DNA of 49,394 nt from Lachnospiraceae bacterium (GTDB lineage: Bacteria > Bacillota_A > Clostridia > Lachnospirales > Lachnospiraceae): NCBI GenBank assembly GCA_017430765.1, contig JAFRMI010000020.1, positions 1-49,394 on the forward strand. Reading direction: 5' to 3'. Each line of letters opens with the position of its first letter. The first letter of the stretch is position 1. The notes under the pieces are model-generated. The model searched no databases. It was not told where the DNA came from and saw only the letters and a list, made by a program, of their open reading frames with translations. A program made the translations under genes and the position numbers. This document shows positions 4,912 to 12,433 of the stretch, in pieces.

Positions 4912-6741
4912 ATGGCGACAACTTATATGAGCACCATTGGCATTGCCGCCCTGATCATCATTCTATTCGCGGGACTGATCATAAGTAGGAACAGGGCCGC
5001 AAGGCTGCATTTTAAAAAGCACATAGAAGACAGCTGGGGACAGGAAAGTCCCCGGCTGTTTTTGGCGGATGATCTTGCGAAGATCCGCCGTTATTCGGAT
5101 TCCCTTGCGGCATCCGAGGAAAGATGGCTGATCGATGACATCACTGCGAATGATGTGGATCTGGATCTTGTGTTTGCGCGGATCGGCCGCCCGGGCTCCG
5201 TGGCGGGGCTGGAGGTTCTTTACGCGTGGCTGCGCCATCCCCTTCTGAAAAAGGAGGTGCTGGATGCCCGAACTCATCTCATCAACTGCGCCGCCGAGGA
5301 TGCGGAGACGAGATTTGAAGCGCAGTGGATTCTCTCTGAGAATCAGGAAATAAAAGAAGAAGCTGCTTCGCAGAGGATTCTATCTGAAAAACAGGAAATA
5401 AAGGAAGAAACTGCCGCGCAAAGGATTCTCTCTGAGAAACAGACAATTAAAGAAGAAACCGCCACGCCATGCAGATTAAAAGGAGATTCTGTCTACGGAC
5501 AGATCGAGACGCTGCGGGAGACCGGGCCGATCGGAGGGAACAGATTCCTACTTCCGGGCGGACTCACATTACTTGGACTTCTTCTTTTATTTGTATTCCC
5601 GATCGCGGGCATTGCTGTCCTGATTCCTTCCCTGTTTATTAATTTCCGCATTCATCTTAGAATGCGGGATTCTTCCGGCCCCGCCGTCCGCGCGATGCAG
5701 GCCCTTCTGCAGCTGATCCGGCAGGCGGAAGCGCTGGCGGGAAGCCGCTTTGCGGAGAAGGCGGGACTGAAAGAGGAACTTAAAAAGAGGGTGGATGCAT
5801 TTTCCGGATTCAGACGGGGAGCCTTTCTGGTCACGTCAGGGGGGACCGTCGGATACGGGATCGCCGACGCCGTGCTGGAATACCTCAAGATGTTTTTCCA
5901 CATCGACCTGATCCGGTTTGACGCCATGCTCGAAGCATACAGGGGACATGAGGAAGATGCTCTGAAACTGCTGGAGCTCGTCGGAGCGGTGGACGCCGCG
6001 ATCGCGGCGGCAGACTACAGGGAGGCGCATCCGGAGTTTGCGGAGCCTGTGCTTTCGGAGGATCGGTCCGCCTGGATCCGGGCTGAGGAGATGGTGCATC
6101 CGCTCCTTAAGAATCCGACGGCGAATTCGATCGAAGCGGACGGGCAGGTTCTGCTTACGGGCTCGAATGCTTCGGGAAAATCGACATTTTTGAAAAATGT
6201 TGTGCTGAGTGCCGTCATGGCGCAGTCTCTTGGCATCGCACCCGCGAAGTCTTACAGCGCGCCGTTCTTCAGGGCTGCGACGTCGATGGCTTTGTCGGAT
6301 AACCTGATGGGCGGAGAGAGCTACTTTATCGTCGAGATCCGGTCGCTTCTTCGAATCTGCAAAGCCGCGGAGGAGAAGGACGGTGCACCTCTCCTGGCTG
6401 CGATCGATGAAGTTCTCCGCGGAACCAACACCGTGGAGCGTGTCGCAGCGGCAGCAGAGATCCTTCGGTCCCTTGACAGGGAGAATACGCTGGTCTTTGC
6501 GGCGACACATGATCTGGAGCTGACATACCTGCTCGATGGGGTCTATCGGAATCTTCACTTCAGGGAACGTGTGGAGAACGGGGACGTCCTGTTTGACTAT
6601 CGGCTGCGCGAAGGCAGGGCAGAGGGCAGAAACGCGCTGAAGCTCCTTGCCGCCGCAGGGTACGACCCCGAGGTCGTCGCTCGTGCGGAGTCACTCGCGG
6701 CCCGCTTCTTAAGCGACGGAAAGTGGGAACAGTCCGAATAA
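4912..6741 (+). CDS. Membrane-anchored MutS-family ATPase
   Basis: 609 residues. An N-terminal membrane segment (about 8-26) and a second hydrophobic stretch (about 213-240) precede MutS-type lever and clamp helices and a C-terminal MutS ATPase: Walker A GSNASGKST (417-425), LSDNLMGGESYFIVE, Walker B LLAAIDEVLRGTN with Asp499-Glu500, and AATHDLEL. There is no mismatch-recognition domain and no Smr nuclease domain, so it is neither MutS1 nor MutS2. It belongs to the shorter MutS-related proteins of Firmicutes whose role is not settled. An in-frame repeat (5326-5469) adds three 16-residue units near residues 139-186. The ribosome site is weak. Confidence 0.85.
   Translation: MATTYMSTIGIAALIIILFAGLIISRNRAARLHFKKHIEDSWGQESPRLFLADDLAKIRRYSDSLAASEERWLIDDITANDVDLDLVFARIGRPGSVAGLEVLYAWLRHPLLKKEVLDARTHLINCAAEDAETRFEAQWILSENQEIKEEAASQRILSEKQEIKEETAAQRILSEKQTIKEETATPCRLKGDSVYGQIETLRETGPIGGNRFLLPGGLTLLGLLLLFVFPIAGIAVLIPSLFINFRIHLRMRDSSGPAVRAMQALLQLIRQAEALAGSRFAEKAGLKEELKKRVDAFSGFRRGAFLVTSGGTVGYGIADAVLEYLKMFFHIDLIRFDAMLEAYRGHEEDALKLLELVGAVDAAIAAADYREAHPEFAEPVLSEDRSAWIRAEEMVHPLLKNPTANSIEADGQVLLTGSNASGKSTFLKNVVLSAVMAQSLGIAPAKSYSAPFFRAATSMALSDNLMGGESYFIVEIRSLLRICKAAEEKDGAPLLAAIDEVLRGTNTVERVAAAAEILRSLDRENTLVFAATHDLELTYLLDGVYRNLHFRERVENGDVLFDYRLREGRAEGRNALKLLAAAGYDPEVVARAESLAARFLSDGKWEQSE
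5326..5469 (+). repeat. In-frame 48-bp x 3 repeat inside the MutS-like gene
   Basis: Three units at 5326, 5374 and 5422 encode near-identical 16-residue blocks (pattern RILSEKQEIKEETAAQ), predicted as charged helix or coil. The period is a multiple of three, so the reading frame is kept. Confidence 0.85.
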
Positions 6742-6753
6742 TGCTTTCGCTTC

Positions 6754-6782
6754 TTGTATTCAAAAAAACGTTGTGCTATAGT
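6754..6782 (+). promoter_or_regulatory. Promoter of alaS
   Basis: TTGTAT (6754-6759), a 17-bp spacer ending in TGC and TATAGT (6777-6782): an extended -10 promoter. The leader to 6856 shows no T-box elements. Confidence 0.7.
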
Positions 6783-6855
6783 AGTTCGAAAATGTTAAAA
6801 AAATAGGCGCGCCGCGCTGTCTGCCGGCTGCGCACGTGACGGGGATAGGATATTT

Positions 6856-9495
6856 ATGAAAAAATACGGATTGAATGAGCTTAGACAGATGTTTCTCGAC
6901 TATATGGAGAGCAAGGGCCATCTTGTGATGAAGTCCTTCTCTTTAGTTCCGCACAATGACCGGAGCATACTCCTCATCAACGCCGGCATGACTCCCTTGA
7001 AGCCGTATTTCACCGGCGCGGAGGTTCCGCCGAGAACGCGGGTCGCGACCTGTCAGAAATGCATCCGTACCGGAGATATCGAGAACGTGGGCCATACCTC
7101 CAGGCATGGAACATTTTTTGAGATGCTCGGGAATTTCTCCTTCGGAGATTATTTTAAAACCGAGGCCATTCATTTTACGTGGGAATTCCTGACAGAGGTG
7201 GTCGGACTTGACCCGGAACGCCTCTATCCGTCCGTATACCTGGATGACGACGAGGCATATGAGATCTGGAACAAGGAGATCGGCGTTCCGGAGGAAAGAA
7301 TCTACCGTTTCGGCAAGGAAGATAATTTCTGGGAGCACGGCGCAGGTCCGTGCGGACCGTGTTCGGAGGTTTACTATGACCGCGGCGAGCAGTTCGGCTG
7401 CGGCAAGCCCGACTGCGCTCCCGGCTGTGACTGCGACCGCTACATGGAGATCTGGAACGACGTCTTTACGCAGTTCGAAAATGACGGTCACGGCAATTAC
7501 ACGACTCTTAAGCAGAAGAATATCGACACCGGCATGGGTCTTGAGAGACTCGCGGTCGCCGTACAGGAAGTGGATTCCATGTTCGACGTCGACACGATCC
7601 GTGCGCTGCGCGACAGGATCTGTGAAGTGGCGGGCAAAACCTACCATGCGGACAAGAAAGATGACGTTTCAATCCGCGTCATTACAGACCATGTCCGTTC
7701 GGCGACATTTATGATCTCTGACGGAATTATGCCTTCAAATGAAGGAAGAGGCTACGTACTCCGCCGCCTGATCAGAAGGGCCCTGCGGCACGGAAGACTG
7801 CTGGGAATCGAAGGCGCGTTTTTGGCGGAGCTGTCAAAGACGGTTGCGGATACTTCGAAGGACGGATATCCGGAGCTCCTTGAAAAGCAGGTGTTTATCT
7901 ATGAAGTTCTCTCCAAAGAGGAGGAAGCTTTCAATAAGACGATCGACCAGGGGCTTAAGATTCTCGACAGCCTGCAGAAGGAAATGATTGAAAAGGGCGA
8001 AAAGACGCTCGCGGGGGACCGTGCGTTTGAGCTCTATGATACATACGGCTTCCCGCTTGACCTCACGAAGGATATTCTGGAGGAGCAGGGCTTTGCAGTG
8101 GACGAGGAAGGCTTCAAGGCTTCCATGGAGGAGCAGCGCGAGCGCGCGAGAGCTGCCAGAAAGACCACGAATTACATGGGCGCCGACGCGACTGTGTACG
8201 ATGAGATCGATCGCGAAATCACGACTGAATTTACGGGATATACAGAACTTGAAACCGATTCGAAGATCACGGTTCTGACGACAGAGACGGAGCTTGCGCT
8301 CGGACTCGCCGAAGGAGACAAGGGAACCGTCATCGTGGAGCGGACTCCGTTCTACGCGACGATGGGCGGTCAGAACGGCGACACCGGCGTGATCCGCGGC
8401 CCGGAAGGTGTGTTCACGGTTGAGACGACCATTCCTCTCCGCGGCGGACGTGTCGGCCATATCGGCGAAGTGACGGAAGGCATGCTGAAGGTCGGGGATG
8501 CGGTACATCTGTCGGTGGATGCCGAGAAACGCGCGCGCACCTGCCGCAATCACAGCGCGACACATCTTCTCCAGAAGGCGCTCAAAGAGGTTCTCGGTGA
8601 TCACGTCGAACAGAAAGGTTCCTATGTGGACGCGGGAAGACTGCGTTTCGACTTCGTGCATTTTAAGCCGATGACAGCGGAAGAAATCGCCGAAGTGGAA
8701 GAGATCGTGAATGCGCAGATCCTCAAGGGACTTGACGTCACGACGGAGATCATGAGCATCGAGGAGGCCAAGGCGACCGGCGCGATGGCGCTTTTCGGGG
8801 AGAAGTACGGCGATGAAGTCCGCGTGGTGTCGATGGGACAGTTCTCAAAAGAACTCTGCGGCGGCACTCATGTGAAAAATACAGCCGATGTCCGCGCCTT
8901 CAAGATTGTAAGCGAGTCCGGCATCGCAGCCGGCGTCCGGCGTATTGAGGCTCTGTCTGATCAGGGCGTGTTTGAGCACTATAAGAAGGAGGAGGAGATC
9001 CTCGCCGAGGCGGCGCGGGAGCTGAAGACCTCTCCGAGCGAGATCCTCTTAAGAATCACGCATCTGAAGGAAGAACTCAGAAGCGCGAATGCGGAGATCG
9101 AGTCTTTGAAGGCAAAAGCGGCGCAGGCGTCCATGGGAGACGCGGCGCAAAATGCGGTCGACGTAAACGGCGTGAAGGTGCTTGTCCGGAAGCTCGACGG
9201 CGTTGATATGAATGAGATGCGGCAGCTCGGGGATCAGCTGAAGGAACAGCTCGGTGACTGTGTGGTCGTGCTTGCCTCCGCGGTGGGCGGCAAAGTGTCC
9301 CTTATGGCGGCGGCGAGTGACAGCGCAGTGAAGAAGGGCGCGCACGCCGGCAATCTCGTGAAGGCGGCTGCTCCGGTCGTCGGCGGTGGCGGCGGCGGAC
9401 GTCCCAATATGGCGCAGGCCGGCGGCAAGGACGCGTCGAAGATTGACGACGCGCTGGCGGTCGCGCTTGAGAAGGCCAAAGAGCAGATCGGATGA
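6856..9495 (+). CDS. alaS: Alanine--tRNA ligase
   Basis: 879 residues, the full usual length. It charges tRNA-Ala with alanine in the cytoplasm and edits mischarged Ser and Gly. The class II core at the N terminus shows MKSFSLVPHNDRSILLINAGM and the RTRVATCQKCIRTGDIENVG segment. The editing domain has HSATHLLQ and CGGTH, which supply the zinc ligands. The C-terminal DHHA1 domain includes a Gly-rich stretch (VGGGGGGRPNMAQAGG). The ATG follows a weak GGGGATAGG ribosome site. It is monocistronic or leads into rpsU, which has its own promoter at 9522. Confidence 0.98.
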   Translation: MKKYGLNELRQMFLDYMESKGHLVMKSFSLVPHNDRSILLINAGMTPLKPYFTGAEVPPRTRVATCQKCIRTGDIENVGHTSRHGTFFEMLGNFSFGDYFKTEAIHFTWEFLTEVVGLDPERLYPSVYLDDDEAYEIWNKEIGVPEERIYRFGKEDNFWEHGAGPCGPCSEVYYDRGEQFGCGKPDCAPGCDCDRYMEIWNDVFTQFENDGHGNYTTLKQKNIDTGMGLERLAVAVQEVDSMFDVDTIRALRDRICEVAGKTYHADKKDDVSIRVITDHVRSATFMISDGIMPSNEGRGYVLRRLIRRALRHGRLLGIEGAFLAELSKTVADTSKDGYPELLEKQVFIYEVLSKEEEAFNKTIDQGLKILDSLQKEMIEKGEKTLAGDRAFELYDTYGFPLDLTKDILEEQGFAVDEEGFKASMEEQRERARAARKTTNYMGADATVYDEIDREITTEFTGYTELETDSKITVLTTETELALGLAEGDKGTVIVERTPFYATMGGQNGDTGVIRGPEGVFTVETTIPLRGGRVGHIGEVTEGMLKVGDAVHLSVDAEKRARTCRNHSATHLLQKALKEVLGDHVEQKGSYVDAGRLRFDFVHFKPMTAEEIAEVEEIVNAQILKGLDVTTEIMSIEEAKATGAMALFGEKYGDEVRVVSMGQFSKELCGGTHVKNTADVRAFKIVSESGIAAGVRRIEALSDQGVFEHYKKEEEILAEAARELKTSPSEILLRITHLKEELRSANAEIESLKAKAAQASMGDAAQNAVDVNGVKVLVRKLDGVDMNEMRQLGDQLKEQLGDCVVVLASAVGGKVSLMAAASDSAVKKGAHAGNLVKAAAPVVGGGGGGRPNMAQAGGKDASKIDDALAVALEKAKEQIG

Positions 9496-9521
9496 GCAGC
9501 GTCCGGATTGGATAAAAAGTC

Positions 9522-9551
9522 TTGACGGATATGGATTTTCGTGTATATAAT
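9522..9551 (+). promoter_or_regulatory. Promoter of rpsU
   Basis: TTGACG (9522-9527), an 18-bp spacer and a perfect TATAAT (9546-9551), among the strongest matches in the window, as expected for a ribosomal protein gene. Confidence 0.85.
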
Positions 9552-9554
9552 ATC

Positions 9555-9645
9555 TGTTGCGTGCAACGGAGAGCATATATATGGGATGCATTTTCCGTAT
9601 GACGCAAATACCCCATAAGTGGTGAGGGGGAGGTGAAACGAAGCT
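9555..9645 (+). promoter_or_regulatory. Structured 5' leader of rpsU
   Basis: The leader of about 90 nt contains a small GTTGC/GCAAC hairpin (9557-9568) and a long-range pairing TATGGG (9580-9585) with CCCATA (9612-9617), placed just before the GGGGGAGGTG ribosome site. This is a possible autoregulatory leader; no protein-binding mimic was identified. Confidence 0.4.
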
Positions 9646-9822
9646 ATGGCAACTGTCATCGTCAAAGAAGGTGAGTCTCTTGACAGCGCGCTGAGAAGAT
9701 TTAAGCGCAGCTGTGCTAAGGCAGGCATCCAGCAGGAAATCCGCAAGCGCGAGCATTACGAGAAGCCGTCTGTTCGCCGGAAGAAGAAATCCGAAGCCGC
9801 CCGCAAGAGAAAGTATAACTGA
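9646..9822 (+). CDS. rpsU: 30S ribosomal protein bS21
   Basis: 58 residues, a typical length. It begins [20 protein letters not shown], the bS21 signature, and ends in a very basic tail ([15 protein letters not shown]). It binds the 30S platform near the 3' end of 16S rRNA and helps initiation. The ATG is preceded by GGGGGAGGTG with good spacing. It is flanked by its own promoter (9522) and terminator (9839), so it is transcribed alone. In many Clostridia rpsU also lies on its own or beside stress and translation genes. Confidence 0.97.
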   Translation: MATVIVKEGESLDSALRRFKRSCAKAGIQQEIRKREHYEKPSVRRKKKSEAARKRKYN

Positions 9823-9838
9823 TAGCGAATATTTAAAA

Positions 9839-9871
9839 GTGAACGTCATGACCGGCGTTCACTATCTTTTT
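9839..9871 (+). terminator. Terminator of rpsU
   Basis: GTGAACG (9839-9845) pairs with CGTTCAC (9856-9862), followed by TATCTTTTT. Confidence 0.85.
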
Positions 9872-9945
9872 GCCCATTCTTAAAGCCCGGATATGTACAC
9901 CGGCTATCTGCTGCCGCGGATCTACTACACAAATCCTTGTGGGTG

Positions 9946-9954
9946 TGATACAAT
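9946..9954 (+). promoter_or_regulatory. Extended -10 promoter almost touching the phosphoesterase start
   Basis: TGATACAAT fits an extended -10 (TGN plus TACAAT at 9949-9954). Only nine bases separate it from the ATG at 9964, and no ribosome-binding site lies between, so the RNA may be leaderless or nearly so. Confidence 0.5.
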
Positions 9955-9963
9955 ACCTACACT

Positions 9964-10785
9964 ATGTCTGCTGATTTTGATGTAAAGAGGTACAAGTTCA
10001 TATCGGACAAGGTTACAGATCCCATGACATTTGCCTTTCTTGCAGACCTTCATTCCGCGGAACACGGGCCGGGAAATGAGGACCTGATCCGCGCGGTACG
10101 GGAGGCGAATCCCGACGCGATTCTTATCCCGGGCGATATCCTTGTCGGCAACCGGACCGTGAAAGTGACGGAGACCGTCGCGCTCATGCAGCGGATGCGG
10201 GAGATCGCTCCTGTGTATTTTTCGAACGGGAATCACTGCACGAATCTGCGCCTGTTTTTGCCGAAGTATTACAGGCGGCTGATGAAGGGATTCAGAAGCG
10301 CCGGCGTTACAGTGCTGAACAACCGGCACACGGAGACGGAGATCGGCGGGAACCGCATATGTATCTATGGCCTGGAACTTCATAAAGAGCGGTACAGAAA
10401 ACTAAGGATCCCCCGTATGCCGGAAGAGGAGGTGGAGGAATCCCTCGGAATCTGTGACAGGGATGTCTTTACAATCCTTCTCGCGCATAATCCCCAGTTC
10501 GCGAAGCGGTATTTTGAGTGGGGGGCCGATCTTGTGGTGGCCGGTCATTTTCACGGCGGTGTGATGCGGCTTTTCGGCAGCCGGGTTCTCATCAGCCCCT
10601 ACGGCATACCGTTTCCGAAATACGGGTACGGGGCTTATGAACACGGCACACAGCACATGGTCGTCACATCGGGGCTGGGGGAGCACACCATACCGTTCCG
10701 GATCCACAATCCCATGGAGATCGTGGTGATCCGGGTGGAGGGCCCGGGAAGCCAAAGTACAATGAAGATGCAGGATCCGATGTGA
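9964..10785 (+). CDS. Calcineurin-like metallophosphoesterase
   Basis: 273 residues with the metal-ligand motifs in order: DLH (Asp28, His30), GD (Gly57, Asp58), GNH (in YFSNGNHC), a mid-protein His (LLAHNP) and GHFHGG near the C terminus. It resembles YkuE-type phosphoesterases, some of which act at the membrane on phospholipid or UDP-lipid substrates, but no signal peptide or membrane segment is present here, so it appears cytoplasmic. The stretch RYKFISDKV before the first motif is typical of the family and supports the ATG at 9964 over Met21. No ribosome site precedes that ATG. It lies between rpsU and scpA. Confidence 0.9.
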   Translation: MSADFDVKRYKFISDKVTDPMTFAFLADLHSAEHGPGNEDLIRAVREANPDAILIPGDILVGNRTVKVTETVALMQRMREIAPVYFSNGNHCTNLRLFLPKYYRRLMKGFRSAGVTVLNNRHTETEIGGNRICIYGLELHKERYRKLRIPRMPEEEVEESLGICDRDVFTILLAHNPQFAKRYFEWGADLVVAGHFHGGVMRLFGSRVLISPYGIPFPKYGYGAYEHGTQHMVVTSGLGEHTIPFRIHNPMEIVVIRVEGPGSQSTMKMQDPM

Positions 10786-10873
10786 GAAGCCCTTTGCGGC
10801 AGATGATGCGGAGGCAGATACCCGCATGATTGATCGGATCAGCTTTTGACAGCTGATACATAAGAGGAGCCTT

Positions 10874-11701
10874 ATGGCACTGACGGTAGAACTTGAGGCG
10901 TTTGACGGTCCTCTGGACCTGCTTCTGACGCTGATCGAAAAGAATAAAGTGAATATCTTTGACATTCCGATCGTCGAGATCACGGATCAGTATCTCGCCT
11001 ACGTCCGCGCCATGCAGGAGGAGGACCTCGACGTGATGAGCGAATTCATGGTTATGGCGGCAGAACTCATCGCGATCAAGTGCCGGATGCTGCTTCCGAA
11101 AGAGGAGGAAGTTGAAGAGGAGGATCCGCGGGAGGAACTCGTCCGGCGTCTTCTCGAATACAAGACCTATAAGTACCTCTCGTATGAACTTCGCGACCGG
11201 ATGGAGCCGGCGGGGATGCATTTTTATAAAGAAGATACGGTTCCGGACGAAGTCAGGGCGTACCGCCCGCCGGTCGACGTGAAGGAACTCGTCGGAGATC
11301 TGACGCTCAAGGCGCTGCACGAGGTGTTCGACTCGGTACTGCGGAGACAGACGGATAAAATTGACCCGGTGCGAAGCCGGTTCGGAACGATTGAGCGTGA
11401 GGAGGTCTCCCTGCCCGACAAACTGGAGTCTGTCGCAGTTTACGCGAAAAAGCACCGGAAATTCGCATTCCGCGATCTTTTGATGCGCCAGAGCTCAAAG
11501 ACACAGGTGGTTGTGACGTTCCTGGCGATGCTGGAACTTATCAGCTACGGATATATTACAGTATTGCAGCAAAGTCCAACTGACGAGATTTTGATCGAGC
11601 AGGTTCCGGATGTGACGCTGGACCAGGTCCGCGAGCGTTTCGGCATGAGCGGAATTGAGACATACGGGGGTGAATCCGCGGAGACGCCGGATCAGCCTTA
11701 A
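10874..11701 (+). CDS. scpA: Segregation and condensation protein A
   Basis: 275 residues, full length for the kleisin subunit of the bacterial SMC condensin. The N-terminal part (LTVELEAFDGPLDLLLTLIEKNKVNIFDIPI) is the signature that contacts the SMC neck; the C-terminal winged helix (ELISYGYITVLQQ) contacts the SMC head. A charged middle (KEEEVEEEDPREELVRRLLEYKTYKYLS) is usual. The ATG follows AAGAGGAGCC. scpB starts 24 bp downstream, so the two are one transcript, as in most Firmicutes. It acts with SMC and ScpB to compact and separate the chromosome. Confidence 0.96.
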   Translation: MALTVELEAFDGPLDLLLTLIEKNKVNIFDIPIVEITDQYLAYVRAMQEEDLDVMSEFMVMAAELIAIKCRMLLPKEEEVEEEDPREELVRRLLEYKTYKYLSYELRDRMEPAGMHFYKEDTVPDEVRAYRPPVDVKELVGDLTLKALHEVFDSVLRRQTDKIDPVRSRFGTIEREEVSLPDKLESVAVYAKKHRKFAFRDLLMRQSSKTQVVVTFLAMLELISYGYITVLQQSPTDEILIEQVPDVTLDQVRERFGMSGIETYGGESAETPDQP

Positions 11702-11724
11702 ACGGAAAGGGACGGATTTGGAAA

Positions 11725-12324
11725 ATGGAGCAGATCAACAAATATTCCGCCATTGAGGCCATCCTGTTCGCGACAGGCCGCGCGGTGACGGGGGAGGAGA
11801 TCGCCCGCGCGCTTGCGATTGAAGAGGAGGAGGCGGCCGCTTTGTGCGCCGCGTTTGCGGAGGAGTGGAACAGCAGGGAGCACGGCACGGAGATCGTGCG
11901 TTTAGAGGACGCGTGGCAGATGTGCACGCGGAAAGAGTACTATACACCTCTCATTACGCTCGAAATGACTCCCAGAAAGCCGCGCATGACGGAGGCGCTT
12001 CTTGAGACACTCTCTGTGATCGCATACAGGCAGCCGGTTACGAAAGGTGAGATCGAGAGAATCCGCGGCGTCAGTTCCGACCACGCGGTGAACCGGCTTG
12101 TGGAATTTGACCTGGTCCGGGAACTCGGGCGCGCCAAGCTTCCGGGCCGCCCCATTTTATTTGGCACAACAGAGGAGTTTCTGCGGGTGTTCGGAGTCTC
12201 TTCCAGGGAGAATCTTCCGGAGATCAGTCCGGTGAAAGAGGAGGATTTTCTGGCGGAGGCGGAGGCGGAGGCAGGCGTCACGATCGAAAGAGAGGGCGAC
12301 GAGGAAGTGCCCGTTGACGTCTGA
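11725..12324 (+). CDS. scpB: Segregation and condensation protein B
   Basis: 199 residues. Two winged-helix domains can be followed: IEAILFATGRAVTGEEIARAL at the N terminus, then LETLSVIAYRQPVTKGEIERIRGV and LPGRPILFGTTEEFLRVFG, all hallmarks of ScpB. It forms a dimer that binds the ScpA middle region. The acidic C-terminal tail (EAEAEAGVTIEREGDEE) is variable in the family. It ends the scpAB pair; the next gene has its own promoter at 12363. Confidence 0.96.
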   Translation: MEQINKYSAIEAILFATGRAVTGEEIARALAIEEEEAAALCAAFAEEWNSREHGTEIVRLEDAWQMCTRKEYYTPLITLEMTPRKPRMTEALLETLSVIAYRQPVTKGEIERIRGVSSDHAVNRLVEFDLVRELGRAKLPGRPILFGTTEEFLRVFGVSSRENLPEISPVKEEDFLAEAEAEAGVTIEREGDEEVPVDV

Positions 12325-12362
12325 TCAGCCCGCTTAAGCAGAAATTGCCGCATGATTATCAG

Positions 12363-12391
12363 TTGTGTCATTATTCAATCAGTGCTATCAT
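12363..12391 (+). promoter_or_regulatory. Candidate promoter of the decarboxylase operon
   Basis: TTGTGT (12363-12368), a 17-bp spacer ending in TGC and TATCAT (12386-12391), an extended -10 type. It lies about 40 bp before the first gene of the operon. Confidence 0.55.
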
Positions 12392-12433
12392 AGCTATTGT
12401 TATATTCACTTAATGTAGTATGGAGGACATAAG

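Noticed and set aside
6783..6855. T-box in front of alaS
   Set aside because: The leader is too short and lacks the T-box sequence and specifier structure.
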